The position numbers and the translations under genes are program-made. From contig JACEEZ010018140.1 in NCBI GenBank assembly GCA_016584305.1, forward strand, positions 345,001 through 409,000: a DNA stretch of 64,000 nucleotides, given 5' to 3'. This stretch comes from Chionoecetes opilio (Eukaryota > Arthropoda > Malacostraca > Decapoda > Majidae). Shown here in pieces: positions 11,718-45,486 of the stretch. Each line of letters begins with the position of its first letter. Positions within the stretch are counted from its first letter, which is position 1. Below the pieces are notes generated by a model. That model had not been told where the DNA came from. It did not search any database and worked only from the letters and a program-made list of their open reading frames with translations.

Positions 11718-11918
11718 CCGGGGAGCCTGTCGTCCGCCTGCACAACTCACAAAAAAGGGCTTCCTCCCAAAATCCTTGGTGGGACCCCGCTCCACTGGGG
11801 GCTCGCCCGTCATGGCTATGATTGGGCCGTGGGATCCCCTCTGGACGCTGGAAAAAGGTTACCCACATCGTCTTCTTGACAATGGTGGTTCTCCAATCAC
11901 CAACTACCAGGTGGAGAG
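11718..11918 (+). pseudogene. Unit 8 Fn3 exon, chimeric at the array boundary
   Basis: The exon starts like the other Fn3 copies. At about 11,868 it switches to a segment not found in the array that reads LLDNGGSPITNYQVER, a classic twitchin/titin Fn3 signature, then a GTAGG donor. The joint lies inside the domain, upstream of the GGSP turn. Because this last segment is clean, it probably belongs to a neighbouring Fn3 exon of the parent gene fused to the array by unequal recombination or assembly. Confidence 0.6.
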
Positions 11919-12139
11919 GTAGGAGCCTGTGTATAAGGCTTTTACGTGAGAAATATATGTGAATTTTATTATTTTTGCAATTTCACTGTTCATTCCCTTG
12001 TGTTGTGCTATCCGAGCAGCAGATGGGTGCATCGTGCCGGACATGGATGGGCTGAGTAGTTGGGCAGTTGTTCACAGTGGAACCTGCAATTGGGCAGCTT
12101 CACGCCACTGGATTACGGGTAATGGATCCCAATCCTCCC

Positions 12140-12930
12140 ATTGATGAAACCACACCCTCTTGATGAAGTCAGAGGCTGTAGCAAAGTTGAGGGGTGGAAA
12201 GGCAGCTGGTGTTTGTAATATCAATGCAGAGCTGCTCAAAGCTGGGGTTGAGGCCATGATTCGCAGGTTGCATGCTGTCTTGACTGCAGTGTGGCTATCA
12301 GGTACTTAATGGTACAGGTACCTCCTGACTGGAAAAGGGGGCTGGTCGTCTCTATCTGGAAAGGAGACCGTCAGGACTGCAACAATTACCGCGGTATTAC
12401 ACTGCTCAGCGTGCCAGGCAAGGTGCTTGCCCATCTATTGCTGAGATGGATCTGCAGTCATCTGCTGAAGTATCAGAGACCTCAGCAGTCTGGGTTCACG
12501 CCTGGTAAGTAAACAACAGACTGTATCCTAGCGCTTAGTGTCCTGGTGGAACGCCGACGTGAGTTTCGACAGGGGATGCTTGCAGCCTATGTTGATCTCA
12601 AGAAGGCGTTTGACTCAGTGCATCGTGAGTCACTCTGGGATCTTATGCGACCGCGTGATTCCTGCAAGGACTGTTGGTCTGCTGACTGGCCTGTATGCTG
12701 GGACTGAGAATGCTGAGAAGTGTGGGGGAGGTGTATCCAGCATTTCTACCGTGAATACAGGAGTGAGGCAAGGGTGCATCCTTGCCCCCATCACTTTTCA
12801 ACACTTGTATGAACTGGCTATTGGGCAAAGCTGTGGAGCATCTCTCGGCAAGACCAAGATCACTGATCGTATTGCCGATGATGCAATAATCCCAGTTGTT
12901 CCACTCTGCCTCCACCTTGACCACACTTCA
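12140..12930 (+). pseudogene. LINE reverse-transcriptase remnant
   Basis: In shifting frames the segment reads DEVREAVAKLRGGKAAGV-like, then PPDWKRGLVVSIWKG and NNYRGITLLSVPGKVLAHLL, then QQSGFTPGK, AYVDLKKAFDSVH, NTGVRQGCILAP and KITDRIADDA. These are reverse-transcriptase fingers and palm motifs of a non-LTR retrotransposon; the last corresponds to the catalytic xADD box. Several frameshifts and internal losses (for example around 12,510 and 12,650) make it dead. Endonuclease, thumb and 3' end are missing. The clade is not certain; it is clearly different from the LINE at 29-32 kb. Confidence 0.88.
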
Positions 12931-13044
12931 ACCTAGCATTGCTTCAACCTCCTTTCTATCAATTTCTTTGCACAAATGCAGGACTTTAACCTGCTTCCAT
13001 ACCCACACTCGACACTACTGCCTCCCATACTGACTTCTTATTCA

Positions 13045-13245
13045 TTAGACATTCAAAATACCTCATTTAAAATACTCATTTAATTAATACTCATTCATTA
13101 AAAATACTCATTTAATAAAATAATAATACTTATTCATTAAAATTACTCATTTAATAAATACTCATTCATTAAAAATACTCATACACTAAAAATACTCATT
13201 TAATAAAATAATAATAATCATTCATTAAAAATACTCATTAAAAAC
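13045..13245. repeat. AT-rich tandem repeat (ATTCATTAAAAATACTCATTTAATA type)
   Basis: About eight irregular copies of a 20-30 bp unit built from ATTCATTAAAAATACTC and TTTAATAAA blocks. No coding signal. Confidence 0.8.
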
Positions 13246-13477
13246 TCTTACCTTACTATCTACAAGATTTCCATTCTTTCTTATTTTCACTCATTCCCCT
13301 TGCTCCTCACTACCTCTTCACCTTCACCTCATCCTCATTCGAACAGCCTCTTATACTAAAGGAACTTTTCACTTCAACGAAGGAAGGAAGGAGTCACAGC
13401 CACTCCACAAGTCACGTCATCCCTTCCCTACTAGTGACCCTGAGTATCACTTCATTACCACCACTTCACATCCTTAA

Positions 13478-13681
13478 CCCCTTGAGGCCCAGAATGTAAT
13501 TTCCATTGTAATTTGGATACCATAAGACAATCTTTAGTGACTTTAAGCAATGTATTATAGATTTGACCTGTTTAGTATCCTTGTCCATTAGCTATAATTT
13601 GGTATATTGTCACTTTTTGTAATTTTATGGCTAACAACAGATTATTTTATATAGCAAAGGAAATATCTGGGCGTGAAGGGG
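13478..13681. mobile_element. piggyBac-type MITE, copy 1 (TTAA flanks)
   Basis: A 204-bp element with inverted ends CCCCTTGAGGCCCAGA and TCTGGGCGTGAAGGGG, flanked by TTAA at 13,474-13,477 and 13,682-13,685. TTAA duplication and C-rich termini are piggyBac hallmarks. It lies just downstream of the last exon of the minus-strand gene. Confidence 0.85.
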
Positions 13682-13798
13682 TTAACGTTTTCTACACCTT
13701 ACCCTAATAATACCTCAGAAATGACTCCAAGGGTGCCTCCGGGAAGGTCACACTGGATCACAGCCACATAGGGAGAGTGTGAGGGTGAGGAGTCACTC

Positions 13799-35769
<21,971 letters not shown>

Positions 35770-35771
<2 letters not shown>

Positions 35772-36435
35772 CTGTAGGCGTGGAGGGGAATTTATAGGGT
35801 TACTTTATTCTCTCTCTCTCTGCTGTAGGCGTGGAGGGGAATTTATGGAGTTACTTTATTCTCTCTCTCTTTCTCTCTGCTGTAGGCGTGGAGGGGAATT
35901 TATGGGGTTACTTTATTCTCTCTTTCTCTCTCTGCTGTAGGCGTGGAGGGGAATTTATGGGGTTACTTTATTCTCTCTCTCTTTCTCTCTGCTGTAGGCG
36001 TGGAGGGGAATTTATGGGGTTACTTTATTCTCTCTCTGCTGTAGGCGTGGAGGGTAATTTATGGGGTTACTTTATTCTCTCTCTGCTGTAGGCGTGGAGG
36101 GTAATTTATGGGGTTACTTTATTCTCTCTCTGCTGTAGGCGTGGAGGGTAATTTATGGGGTTACTTTATTCTCTCTCTGCTGTAGGCGTGGAGGGTAATT
36201 TATGGGGTTACTTTATTCTCTCTCTGCTGTAGGCGTGGAGGGTAATTTATGGGGTTACTTTATTCTCTCTCTGCTGTAGGCGTGGAGGGTAATTTATGGG
36301 GTTACTTTATTCTCTCTCTGCTGTAGGCGTGGAGGGTAATTTATGGGGTTACTTTATTCTCTCTCTCTCTTTCTCTCTCTGCTGTAGGCATGGAGGGGAA
36401 TTTATGGGGTTACTTTATTCTCTCTCTCTTTCTCT
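35770..36435. repeat. 47-bp minisatellite carrying a splice-acceptor motif, ~13 copies
   Basis: Unit GCTGTAGGCGTGGAGGGTAA plus TTTATGGGGTTACTTTATTC and a variable CT run. On the minus strand every unit reads CCCTCCACGCCTACAG, a good 3' splice site. The unit nearest the exon supplies the exon's own acceptor. Confidence 0.93.
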
Positions 36436-36904
36436 GGCTTACTTATTACACTGGCTGGAAATGGAAGTATGTGCTGGAATAATTATAAGCAGCACAAGAA
36501 CAGTCGAGATTCACACACTTACTACTCCATCAAAGGCGGATCATGTAGGCCTGGCAATCGGATGACCTTCACAAAATACGTAATGAAAAGCTCAGCAGAT
36601 GAGTTTCCAAAAATACTCCAATTCGATCAGAAAATCCCAGATTAGGAATGCAAATATAAGTCTTCCTAAAATAAATGAATTGTAAGAATAAGAAAACCAG
36701 AAATGAGTTAACAATAGGCCTACTTCGATCTCTGTTGCCATCTCTAAGCTCCCGCAGTTCACTCCGGCAGAGATGCAGCTTTCTAAGTGAGGTTTTACAG
36801 TTTCCTTAGCATAAAATATATCTTATGGGGTGACCAAGGCACTGTTATTAAACCTGGGATAATGAACTTGTATATGCAATGCTCTGGGACGTGTCTTGTT
36901 CACA

Positions 36905-37070
36905 GTGGCGTAGCTAGGTATCTATCAGGGGGGGGGGGGCACTGATGCCACATAGAAGGGTATCAGGGCATATCGTCAGTCACAGGTAATTACAGCAGCC
37001 ATGGCCAGTGGGGGGAGGCACTTGGGGGCTCCGTATTTTCATGGGGGGGCACGCGCCACCCCGTAGCTAC
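36905..37070. repeat. Dispersed repeat family B (CAGTGGCGTAGCTAGGTATC), copy 1
   Basis: It shares CTGATGCCACATAGAAGGGT and ATTACAGCAGCCATGGCCAG with 39,657-39,905. The start CAGTGGCGTAGCTAGG resembles hAT-derived MITE termini, but no target duplication was resolved. A further block at 37,205-37,385 (CAGTAGCG...GCCAC) looks similar in kind. Confidence 0.7.
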
Positions 37071-37686
37071 GGATCGGATCGGCTGTAGCCGATCTGACGT
37101 TATATGGGGTAGAAAGATAACGAGACAACAGTCATTACTTTGTAGGGAGGACTAAACTACCTCAAATCACAATAAGCTCTCACTCCCTACCTTCCTCTCT
37201 CATTCACAGTAGCGCCGCCAGGAAATGTTGACTGGGGTGGCCAAGGTTGGACATAGATCTAGTGTGGGGTGGCCATGCCATAGCCATTAAAAACATTAAG
37301 GTTTAATTTTCATTAGACCTCTGACTCAGATCTGGGGTGGCCAATGAGATTTCAGGCCGTGGCCACCCACTAGATCCGCCACAGCCCAAGGGCCACTTAT
37401 TCCTCTCACTCTCTCTTCCATTCCCTCCCTTTCTCTCTTTACTACCTTACGCTGCAGAAATATGAAGAAAAGCAACAAAATAAAGCGTTGTTGGGCCAAA
37501 AATCATCCTCTTCCTCCTCCCAGCTGCCTGCACATACGTCCTGCCTCCTTGCCGGCTCGTTCACGACTGTCGCTCGTTCCGGATTACTCAAGGAACTAAA
37601 CACTGCTTCGAAACACTAAACCTTTCCCTTATTTCCTTCCCACGCCCTTACCTGTTGACCTTTGACCAATAAGTATTGACCTGTAA

Positions 37687-39447
37687 CAAAGACGGTATAC
37701 TAAAGAAAGACTGGAAAGCTTCAAAATAAGGTGTAGTAAAGGCTAACTGGTTACTCTTTAGTTCTTTCGTCCACTAGATGAGGGCGTTAGCGTCAATTGA
37801 ACTATGACTATTCTAAAGACACCAAGTGTGAATTGTACAATGCAGATATGTAGATTAAGGAACATGTTTTACTACATTGCCTGGAAATCAACATATACGG
37901 ATGAAGTCGTTGATGTTACAACACCATGTAAAGGAAACCAAAACAGTCATTTCGAATTTCTTAATTTACGTAAAACAAATAGGAACAACACAATCAGTGG
38001 ATCTTTTTCAGATATGTCAAAATAGACACCAAGGAACTATATTGTGGGCAGAAATTAAATAAATTCCGTAATTAAACACTTTAGGTGGTGCCGCTGCAAA
38101 ATCAGTAGTCAGTACCTCCTGTGCAATCATTATCTCGCGTGGTTGTTTACAATTTTACATCTTTGAATCAACTCGGATGTCCGTCGTCCAGTCGTCCACT
38201 CTTTGAGCTACCGTGGTGGTGGGAAGACGTGTATGCTCCTGCTCCTCCACCGAAATATTACCGCTAGTACCGCTTCCCTGACCACGACACTACACTGCGT
38301 TGTACTGTGTGCATACATATATGACACCAATTTCACTTAAAGTAATCGTCCAGACCCATTTTTTCTTTGCATAATTATGTTGAATGTTCATTCAAAATAC
38401 CTAATCCACAAAAAATTATTCATTTTCACGCCTTACTTCCCTAAAAACATGACTTTTGTAAAAAGCGCGGGAAAAACAACAGCCACATTCCAGCCGTGGC
38501 GCGAAACTTGCTGGCGACGACACAAGAGGTAAGCCTCCCAGCCCCGCCCGACACAAACACACGGAGACTGAGAAAAATGTAGTACTTGGGGAATTTTGGG
38601 TGCTTCTGGTATATTTTTTGTGCGACACGGCACATACTTGCATCCTGCATGGGCACGGCAAGAAAGCCGTGCCATTCCCGAGAGCTTAGCACCCATTCAC
38701 AACCCACACGGCGACGATATATGTGTGCAGACCTTTGGAGCGACGGGGAGCGGCTGGTAATAGCCAGGGTACTGCAGCCCTCTCATCTCGGTGGCCTTGC
38801 TACTACCCGCCGCTCCCCGCTGCCGCCGTGCACACTCTGCACACATATATCGTCGCCCCACAGTTTGCAAATGGGTGCTAAGCGCTCGGTAAAGGCACAG
38901 CCCCCACGCTGCACCCACACAGGATGTAAGTACATGCCACATCGCACAAAAAATATATCAGAAACACCCAAAATTCCCCAAGTACTACATTTTTCTCAGA
39001 GTCTCCGCGCATATGTATCAGGCGGTACTGGGAGGCTCCCTGTTGTGACGTCGCCGACCCATGGTGCGTCGTCTGCTGATAAACAGTTGTGTTTTGAGAG
39101 CACGGGGAATTTACAGATTTTGAATGCGGATCATTTAAAAACGGGTGACTGGATGCAAAATGTGACAACATATTGTTGATATACTCGATCATGGCTATAT
39201 TTTGACTGCATTAAATCAGGAATGATGAAATGGTCTGGACGATTACTTTAATATATCTAATATTTTCCCTGAAATAATAGAAAATAAAAGGCTAGCAATA
39301 TCTGGAACCACTGAGGTAGTTTTTCGTCCACGCAATAGATGGCGCTCTAAACACAAGAATCGGGTGCTATCTGGCATTTTTCTGGCTACACTTATTTGCT
39401 ATGTTGGATAGGAATATTTCCCGTCTTTCTTTAGTATACCGTCTTTG
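37687..39447. mobile_element. Non-coding TIR element with 7-bp TSD CCTGTAA
   Basis: The ends CAAAGACGGTATACTAAAGA and its exact reverse complement are flanked by CCTGTAA at 37,680-37,686 and 39,448-39,454. It contains the TTAA element copy B. No ORF. The 7-8 bp duplication points to hAT or a related group. Confidence 0.83.
38341..39247. mobile_element. TTAA-flanked element, copy B (0.9 kb), with internal foldback
   Basis: Ends AGTAATCGTCCAGACC and reverse complement, flanked by TTAA (38,337-38,340 and 39,248-39,251). The middle is a long imperfect palindrome: 38,525-38,770 pairs with about 38,800-39,040 (GTAGTACTTGGGGAATTTTG, TATATTTTTTGTGCGA and CGATATATGTGTGCAGA recur inverted). It is shorter than copy A, which has a telomere-like array in the middle. 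Confidence 0.87.
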
Positions 39448-39656
39448 CCTGTAACGTTATCTAAGTCTTAAATGTTAGTAAATGTTACTAAGTAATAGTG
39501 TTGGTATAGTTTTACAGTATTTTTTTAACGTATATATTGAGAGGGTTCGTTAGTGCTTCGAACTCGTTAACATCGTCGCAGAAGATTGTGGGTAGGATGT
39601 TTTTTTTGGGGGCTACGTAGTTTGTAGGCTGTTAAATGACTGGTTTGCTTTGTTAG

Positions 39657-39905
39657 CAGTGGCGTGGCTAGGTATCTATCAATAAGGGGGGCACCTGGGG
39701 GGCACCAGGCAAGCGGAGCACAGAGGCCACTCTGATGCCACATAGAAGGGTAGCTATAAGGGCATACTCTGAGATCAGATCAGTGGTGGGTGTTAGAGCA
39801 TTATACAGATTACAGCAGCCATGGCCAGTGGAGGGCACCTGGGGGGCGCAGGATTCTCATGGGGGGCAAGCGCACCCCCATGCCTCCCCGTAACTCTGTC
39901 CGGGA
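39657..39905. repeat. Dispersed repeat family B, copy 2
   Basis: Longer version of the block at 36,905-37,070, beginning CAGTGGCGTGGCTAGGTATC. From here to 41,480 I see no gene: only a short CA run (40,914-40,950) and AT-rich sequence. Confidence 0.7.
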
Positions 39906-41499
39906 ATGCTGGGGTATGGGGGGTTGAATACCTAATGATAGTCTTGTTAGGCCGCGCTCTGGACGATTGTTCGTGACTACAGACAGCACAACAGTTATAC
40001 AAAGTCAGAAAAGTTTAAAGACATATTGCAGCTTGTACAAAAAGATATATGAATCACTCCAGTATGCCTTAAAACCAATGTCTGTTTCACGGGTCATTGT
40101 AGCTTGTTAGTTCCACAACTCTTCTGTGGAACATGAAGGTCTAGGGAGCAATGCCCCGCTGAGAGGTTACTAAAACATCAGCTTGCCGCACGGAAGGAGG
40201 ATCAATAGTTTTTGTGAGGGATAGGAGGAAGGGAAGGACGAGGCCCACCTGGAAGGCATTTCCGACCCTGTATTACCAAAGTAAGAAATCTTGGATCAAC
40301 AAAAATGTTTCCAGATCATTCAGCATTATGCAAGCAAGATGCTTCAAAGATCTTGCTGGTTTGTGATATGATCCAATAATTTCATAACACACAAAGCAGC
40401 ACATTTCAAAATATTGGTGCAATATTATGCAATACACTAACATTACATTATTCCCACCCAAAATGTAATTACCCAAATGCAGGAAGTTGCGGACGAAGAA
40501 ATGTAGGAAGAAGAGGACGCACTGTTCTCAAGAGTCACAATACATACATAGGCACACGAAGGCATAAACAAGCAAACACACAAATAAACAAATAAATAGC
40601 GATTGACAGTCACACATTTATTTATCACATATATTCATTCATTAAGACAGTGAATGAATCAGCTGATGCATCCAGTCATTACCAATCAGTCACAGGGCAA
40701 TCGTGTGAGTGACTGACTGATGGTGAATCGAGATAAACAACAAATATACAAACGAGCGAATGAATGAATAGATGAACAACCAAGCACACAAACAAACAGA
40801 AACACTACACGTCGCAAATACTGACGCCGCTGTCCTCTGCTGTCAGGAAGTCATGACAGCGCGCGTGACTTCCTTGTGCTAATCTTCCCAAATATTGTAT
40901 TATGATCATATTGCACACACAAACACACACACACACGCACACACACACACTCGAATCTTAAGAAATCATACAATGCTGAGAAAATGTTACACTTACCCGT
41001 ATTCTAGTGTATCTCGCACATGTTACCTCGAACTTGCGGGACACTTGGTCTGGATGACTATGACACAAGCACGTACATGGTATAGTAGGCTGTCTAGTAA
41101 TGTTATCAGAATTATCAATTGCTGACTTTATACGCATTGATACCTGACTAAAAGTGACATATGAAATAACTAAGAAAACCAGAATAAAACAGCGTTGCGG
41201 AGGAAGATTGAAATGAATGATCACACACAAAACAAAAACGACACACAACACTAACTTAAGAATAACAGCTGATAAATGTTAAAGTACAGCAAGATGACAA
41301 AATGTATAGAACCTGACGAGCGCTGATTGTAACGACAGGAAAGAGAAAACATGAGAGAAGAAGAAAGAACTGCAGAAGGACAGGAATAAATAGGACTGAG
41401 GAGGAAGAAACAAAACTAGAAACTGGAAAGAACTGGACAACATGAATATAACTAGAACTGCAAAGATGAGAAGAATGACAGATTAGCTGAGGAAAGGAA

Positions 41500-43567
41500 G
41501 AAGAACTGAGGAAAAGAACGAGAACTGAGAAGAAACGAACAGAATGAGGAAGGAAGGAAAGAACTGAGTGAAGGAAGGAAGAACTGAAAGGAAGGAAAGG
41601 AACTGAAAGGAAAAAGAACTGAGGAAGGAAGAAGGAAAGAACTGAGGAAGAAGGAAAGGAAGACTGAGGAAGGAAGAAAATAAACTGAGAAGGAAGGAAG
41701 GAAAGAACATAGGCAAGTGAAGGAATACTGAATGAGAGGAAGTTGAACTGAGGAAGGAAGGAAGAAAACTGAGGAAGGAAGGAAAGAAACTGAGGAAGGA
41801 AAAAAAGAACTGAGGAAGGAAGGAAAGAACTGAGGAAGAAAAGGAAAGAACTGAGGAAGGAAGGAAAGAACTGAGGAAGGAAGGAAAGAAAACTGAGAAG
41901 GAAGGAAGACAGAACTGAGGAAGGAAGGAAGAATGAGAAGAAAACATGAGGAAGGAAGGAAGGAAAGTAACTGAGGAAGGAAGAAACTGAGAAGGAAGGA
42001 AGGAAGAAAGAACTGAGGAAGGAAGGAAGGAAAGAACTGAGGAAGGAAGAGAAAGAACTGAGGAAGGAAGGAAAAACTGAGAGGAAGAAAGATGGAAGGA
42101 AGGAAAAGAACTGAGGAAGAAGGAAAGAAGAGAAAAACTAGAAGGAAGGAAAGAACTGAGGAAGGAAGGAAGAAAGAACTGAGGAAGGAGAAGAACTGAG
42201 GAAGAAGGAAATAACTGAGGAAGGAAAGAGAACTGAGGAAGGAAGGAAGGAAAGAACTGAGGAAGGAAGGAAAGATGAGGAAGGACTGAGGAAGGAAAAC
42301 GAGGAAGGAAAGAACTGAGGAAGGAAGGAGGAAAGAACTGAGGAAGGAAGAAGATGAGAGGAAGAAAGAACTGAGGAAGGAAGGAAAGAAGAACTGAGGA
42401 AGGAAGGAGAAAACTGAGGAAGGAAAGGAAGGAAGAAGAACTGAGGAAGGAAGAAGAAAACTGAGGAAGGAAGGAAGGAAAGAACTGGGGAAAGGAGGAA
42501 GAAAAACTGAGGAAGGAAGGAAGAACTGAGGAAGGAGGAAGAAAACTGAGGAAGGAAGGAAGGAAAGAACTGAGGAGGAGGAAGGAAAAACTGAGGAAGG
42601 AAGGAAGGAAAGAATTTAGGAAGGAAAAAAAGAACTGAGGAGGAAGAGGAAAGAACTGAGGAAGGAAGGAAGAAAGAACTGAGGAAGGAAGGGGAGGAAA
42701 GAACTGAGAGGAAGAGGAAAGAACTGAGGAAGGAAGGAAAACGAGGAAGGAATACTGAGGAAGGAAAGAACTGAGGAAGGAGGAAGAAAACTGAGGAAGG
42801 AAGGGAAAGAACTGAGGAAGGAAGGAAATAACTGAGGAAGGAAGGAAAGAGGAAGGAAGAACTGAGGAAGGAAGAATGAGAAGAAAACTGAGGAAGGAAG
42901 GAAAGAACTGAGAAAGAAGGAAAGAACTGAGGAGGAAGGAAGGAAGAACTGAGGAAGGAAGGAAGGAAAGAACTGGAGGAAGGAAGGAAGGAAAGAACTG
43001 AGGAAGGAAGGAAGGAAAGAACTGAGGAAGGAAGGAATGAGGAAAGAACTGAGGAAGGAAGGAAGGAAAGAACTGAGGAAGGAAGGAAAGAAAGAACTGA
43101 GGAAGGAAGGAAGGAAAGAACTGAGGAGAGGAAGGAAGAACTGAGGAGGAAGGAAGAACTGAGGAAGGAAGGAAGAAAGAAGGAGGAAGGAAAGAAGACT
43201 GAGGAAGGAAGGAAAGAGGAAGAATGAAGAGAAAACTGGAGGAAGGAAGAAGGAAAGAACTGAGGAAGGAAAGAAACTGAGGAAGGAAGGAAAATAGAAG
43301 GACAAAGAACTGAGGAAGGAAGAAAGAACTGAGGAAGGAAGGAAGGAAAGAACTGAGGAAGGAAGGAAAGAACTGAGGAAGGAAGGAAGCAAAGAACTGA
43401 GGAAGGAAGGAAAGAACTGAGGAAGGAAGGAAGCAAAGAACTGAGGAAGGAAGGAAAGAAGGAAAGAACTGAGGAAAGGAAAGAAAGAACTGAGGAAGGA
43501 AGGAAAGAACTGAGGAAGGAAGGAAGCAAAGAACTGAGGAAGGAAGGAAAGAACTGAGGAAGGAAGA
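41500..43567. repeat. ~2 kb GGAAGGAAAGAACTGAGGAA minisatellite
   Basis: About 100 irregular units of 17-28 bp made of AACTGAGGAAGGAAGGAAAG. The last 300 bp are the most regular and the first 500 the least. The long Ser/Phe/Pro minus-strand frames in it are artefacts. 43,568-44,030 has no recognisable feature. Confidence 0.96.
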
Positions 43568-44032
43568 AATAATATGATAGAAAGACTTGATTCAGTATAA
43601 AATCAATGTAATAAGATTGTTTTATCTGCTTCTCACGCCAAGAAATTTTAAGAACAGATCTAAACAGGCCGTATTAGAGGACATAACGGGAGACTTAACA
43701 GTTTTGAGTTGAGGTTCATCGTACAATATACCACCCGCTCTCGAAATAAACTGGGGAACAAGAAAGATGATAATGACAATGACAATAATGAGGAGAATTA
43801 AATGAAAACTATAAGTAAGATGAAGCGAGAAAGATTGCTCTCATTCTTGTTTTTATCTCACGGAAATATAAATTGCTGTTTAAGGATCCTAGCCGTCCCC
43901 TGTTCCTTAAATTGGCTACTGATGACACACAAGGTTAGATGCACTGCGAATCATGAGGCCACAGGACATATAAGAGGAAGAAAAAAAAAGGATCGAAAAG
44001 GGAGGTGTGGTGGTGTTAACACGCAAGATGTA

Positions 44033-44508
44033 CCGTAGATAACAGTAAAGTCGCCACCTGCAATCATGTCGTCAGGCGCCATATATTACGAATTATAGCA
44101 TTACTACTGCTTTTTATGTGCCACTGAAGATGATACACAGTAGTTTATATCATGACTGTATAATCTACCCTGTTTCAGCGTTATTTCATGCTTTGTATCT
44201 GCGAGTATAGACGGTTTCAAATTTCACTAGGCGTTTTTTTTTCGGGCGACGACGACAGCGGTACGACACTCAGTAAATAAACACTAGATGGCGACTTTAT
44301 TGTTGGTAGCCACTTTGTAGATATTTTTGTTATTTGTTCATTTATAGCCATAATATAATACAGATGAAGACCCAAAATGACACACTCTCCAGATAGCCCC
44401 TTCTAACTTTCCTGAAATCATGGATGTAAAAATGTAAGTATTAACGCCACCACACGTCTGTAAACAGAAGAAAAAAAGTTGTCCTGGCGACTTTACTGTT
44501 ATCTATGG
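44033..44508. mobile_element. Tc1/mariner-type MITE, copy 2 (TA TSD)
   Basis: 476 bp with ends CCGTAGATAACAGTAAAGTC and CTGTTATCTATGG and TA on both sides. Same family as 32,731-33,199. Confidence 0.82.
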
Positions 44509-44699
44509 TAGCTAATGTAAATCCCGATGTTTCAGGATACAAATGAAGAGGAAGAAAAAAGGACTTCGCGGTACGGAATTCCATACTTTATCACGATGAA
44601 ACGTAAAGAATCGAAGAAAATAGCAATTGCAAATTACCTAACGGAATGAGAGAGAGAAACTGGTATATAAAACTAAAATGTAATGGACTCGTTCCGTAT

Positions 44700-44721
44700 T
44701 CTCTCTCTCTTTCCCCGTGCG

Positions 44722-44757
<36 letters not shown>

Positions 44758-44787
44758 TCTCTCTCTCTCTCTCTCCCCCCCCCTCCG
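44700..44787. repeat. (CCTG)n and (CT)n microsatellites
   Basis: Eight CTGC units between two CT runs. Sequence on to 45,280 shows a short ATT run near 45,085 and nothing coding. Confidence 0.9.
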
Positions 44788-45486
44788 TGCGCCTCTTCCT
44801 CGCCTGTCCCTCCCCCCTCTTTCTCTCACCCTCATTTCCTTCTCCGCTTGTTTTCCTCGCCCTGTCTTTCCTTTCTTTCTCAGCCAATCAATACATTTCT
44901 TCAGGAAAGTTATGTTTTCCTTCAATCAAGGTGTATGCGTAGGAATGTGAACCAGCTTGATACTATGTCCCCTATTGTGCCTATACTATGTTCTTGTTTT
45001 TGTTTTTGCTCTAGTATTTAAGTTAACTCCGTGGATTATTCTTGTTGCTTTGTTTTGTTTGTATGCCTCCGGGCGAGAATAAAATTATTATTATTATTAT
45101 CCTTATTAATTGCCTCCTGAACAAGTATTATGATTAGCAGTTAAGAAGTATGTAGTGGAAACAATAACATTAACAATAACAGTGACAACAAAAGCAACAT
45201 TCTCCTCTGCATTCTTCGTCTATTACTCACATCTCTATTACCGAAAGTGATGAAATAAGCAATAACATTGATACATTTCCAGATGAACACCGAATTTCCT
45301 TTGTTGGACGAAACTTATTTATTTCTGGCGAGTTGTTATGTGCTTTGAATGAATCTGCAAACTGTTTCTGTCGCAAATCACTTTTTTTTTTTTTTACAAC
45401 AAAAAGGACAAAAAAAATACATTTGGACCTTACCTAACATAACCTATATCAAACCTAACCTAACCTTTACCTGAAAAAAAATAATA

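Larger units (their letters stand above)
1..11918 (+). repeat. ~1.6 kb tandem array of titin/twitchin-like exon units (7 full, 1 partial)
   Basis: A unit of about 1.6 kb recurs with starts near 1, 1612, 3221, 4840, 6330, 8000, 9610 and 11,120. Each unit holds an inverted-repeat element, an Fn3-like exon, an intron, an Fn3/Ig hybrid exon and another intron. The ~140 bp before the first exon (546-690) is almost identical to that before the second (1146-1285), so the unit itself arose by a ~0.6 kb internal duplication. Units 1-3 are nearly identical; units 4-8 differ mainly by single-base indels and longer T, C and G runs. The array ends inside an exon at about 11,868, where the sequence switches to a different Fn3 segment. 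Both exon types begin after CAG with two bases of a codon and end with one base, so they are symmetric phase 1-1 exons that can be multiplied without changing frame downstream. Confidence 0.93.

Noticed and set aside
41483..43529. Minus-strand frames of 154-463 residues rich in Ser, Phe and Pro
   Set aside because: They are produced by the GGAAGGAAAGAACTGAGGAA repeat; composition follows the repeat and overlapping frames are equally open.
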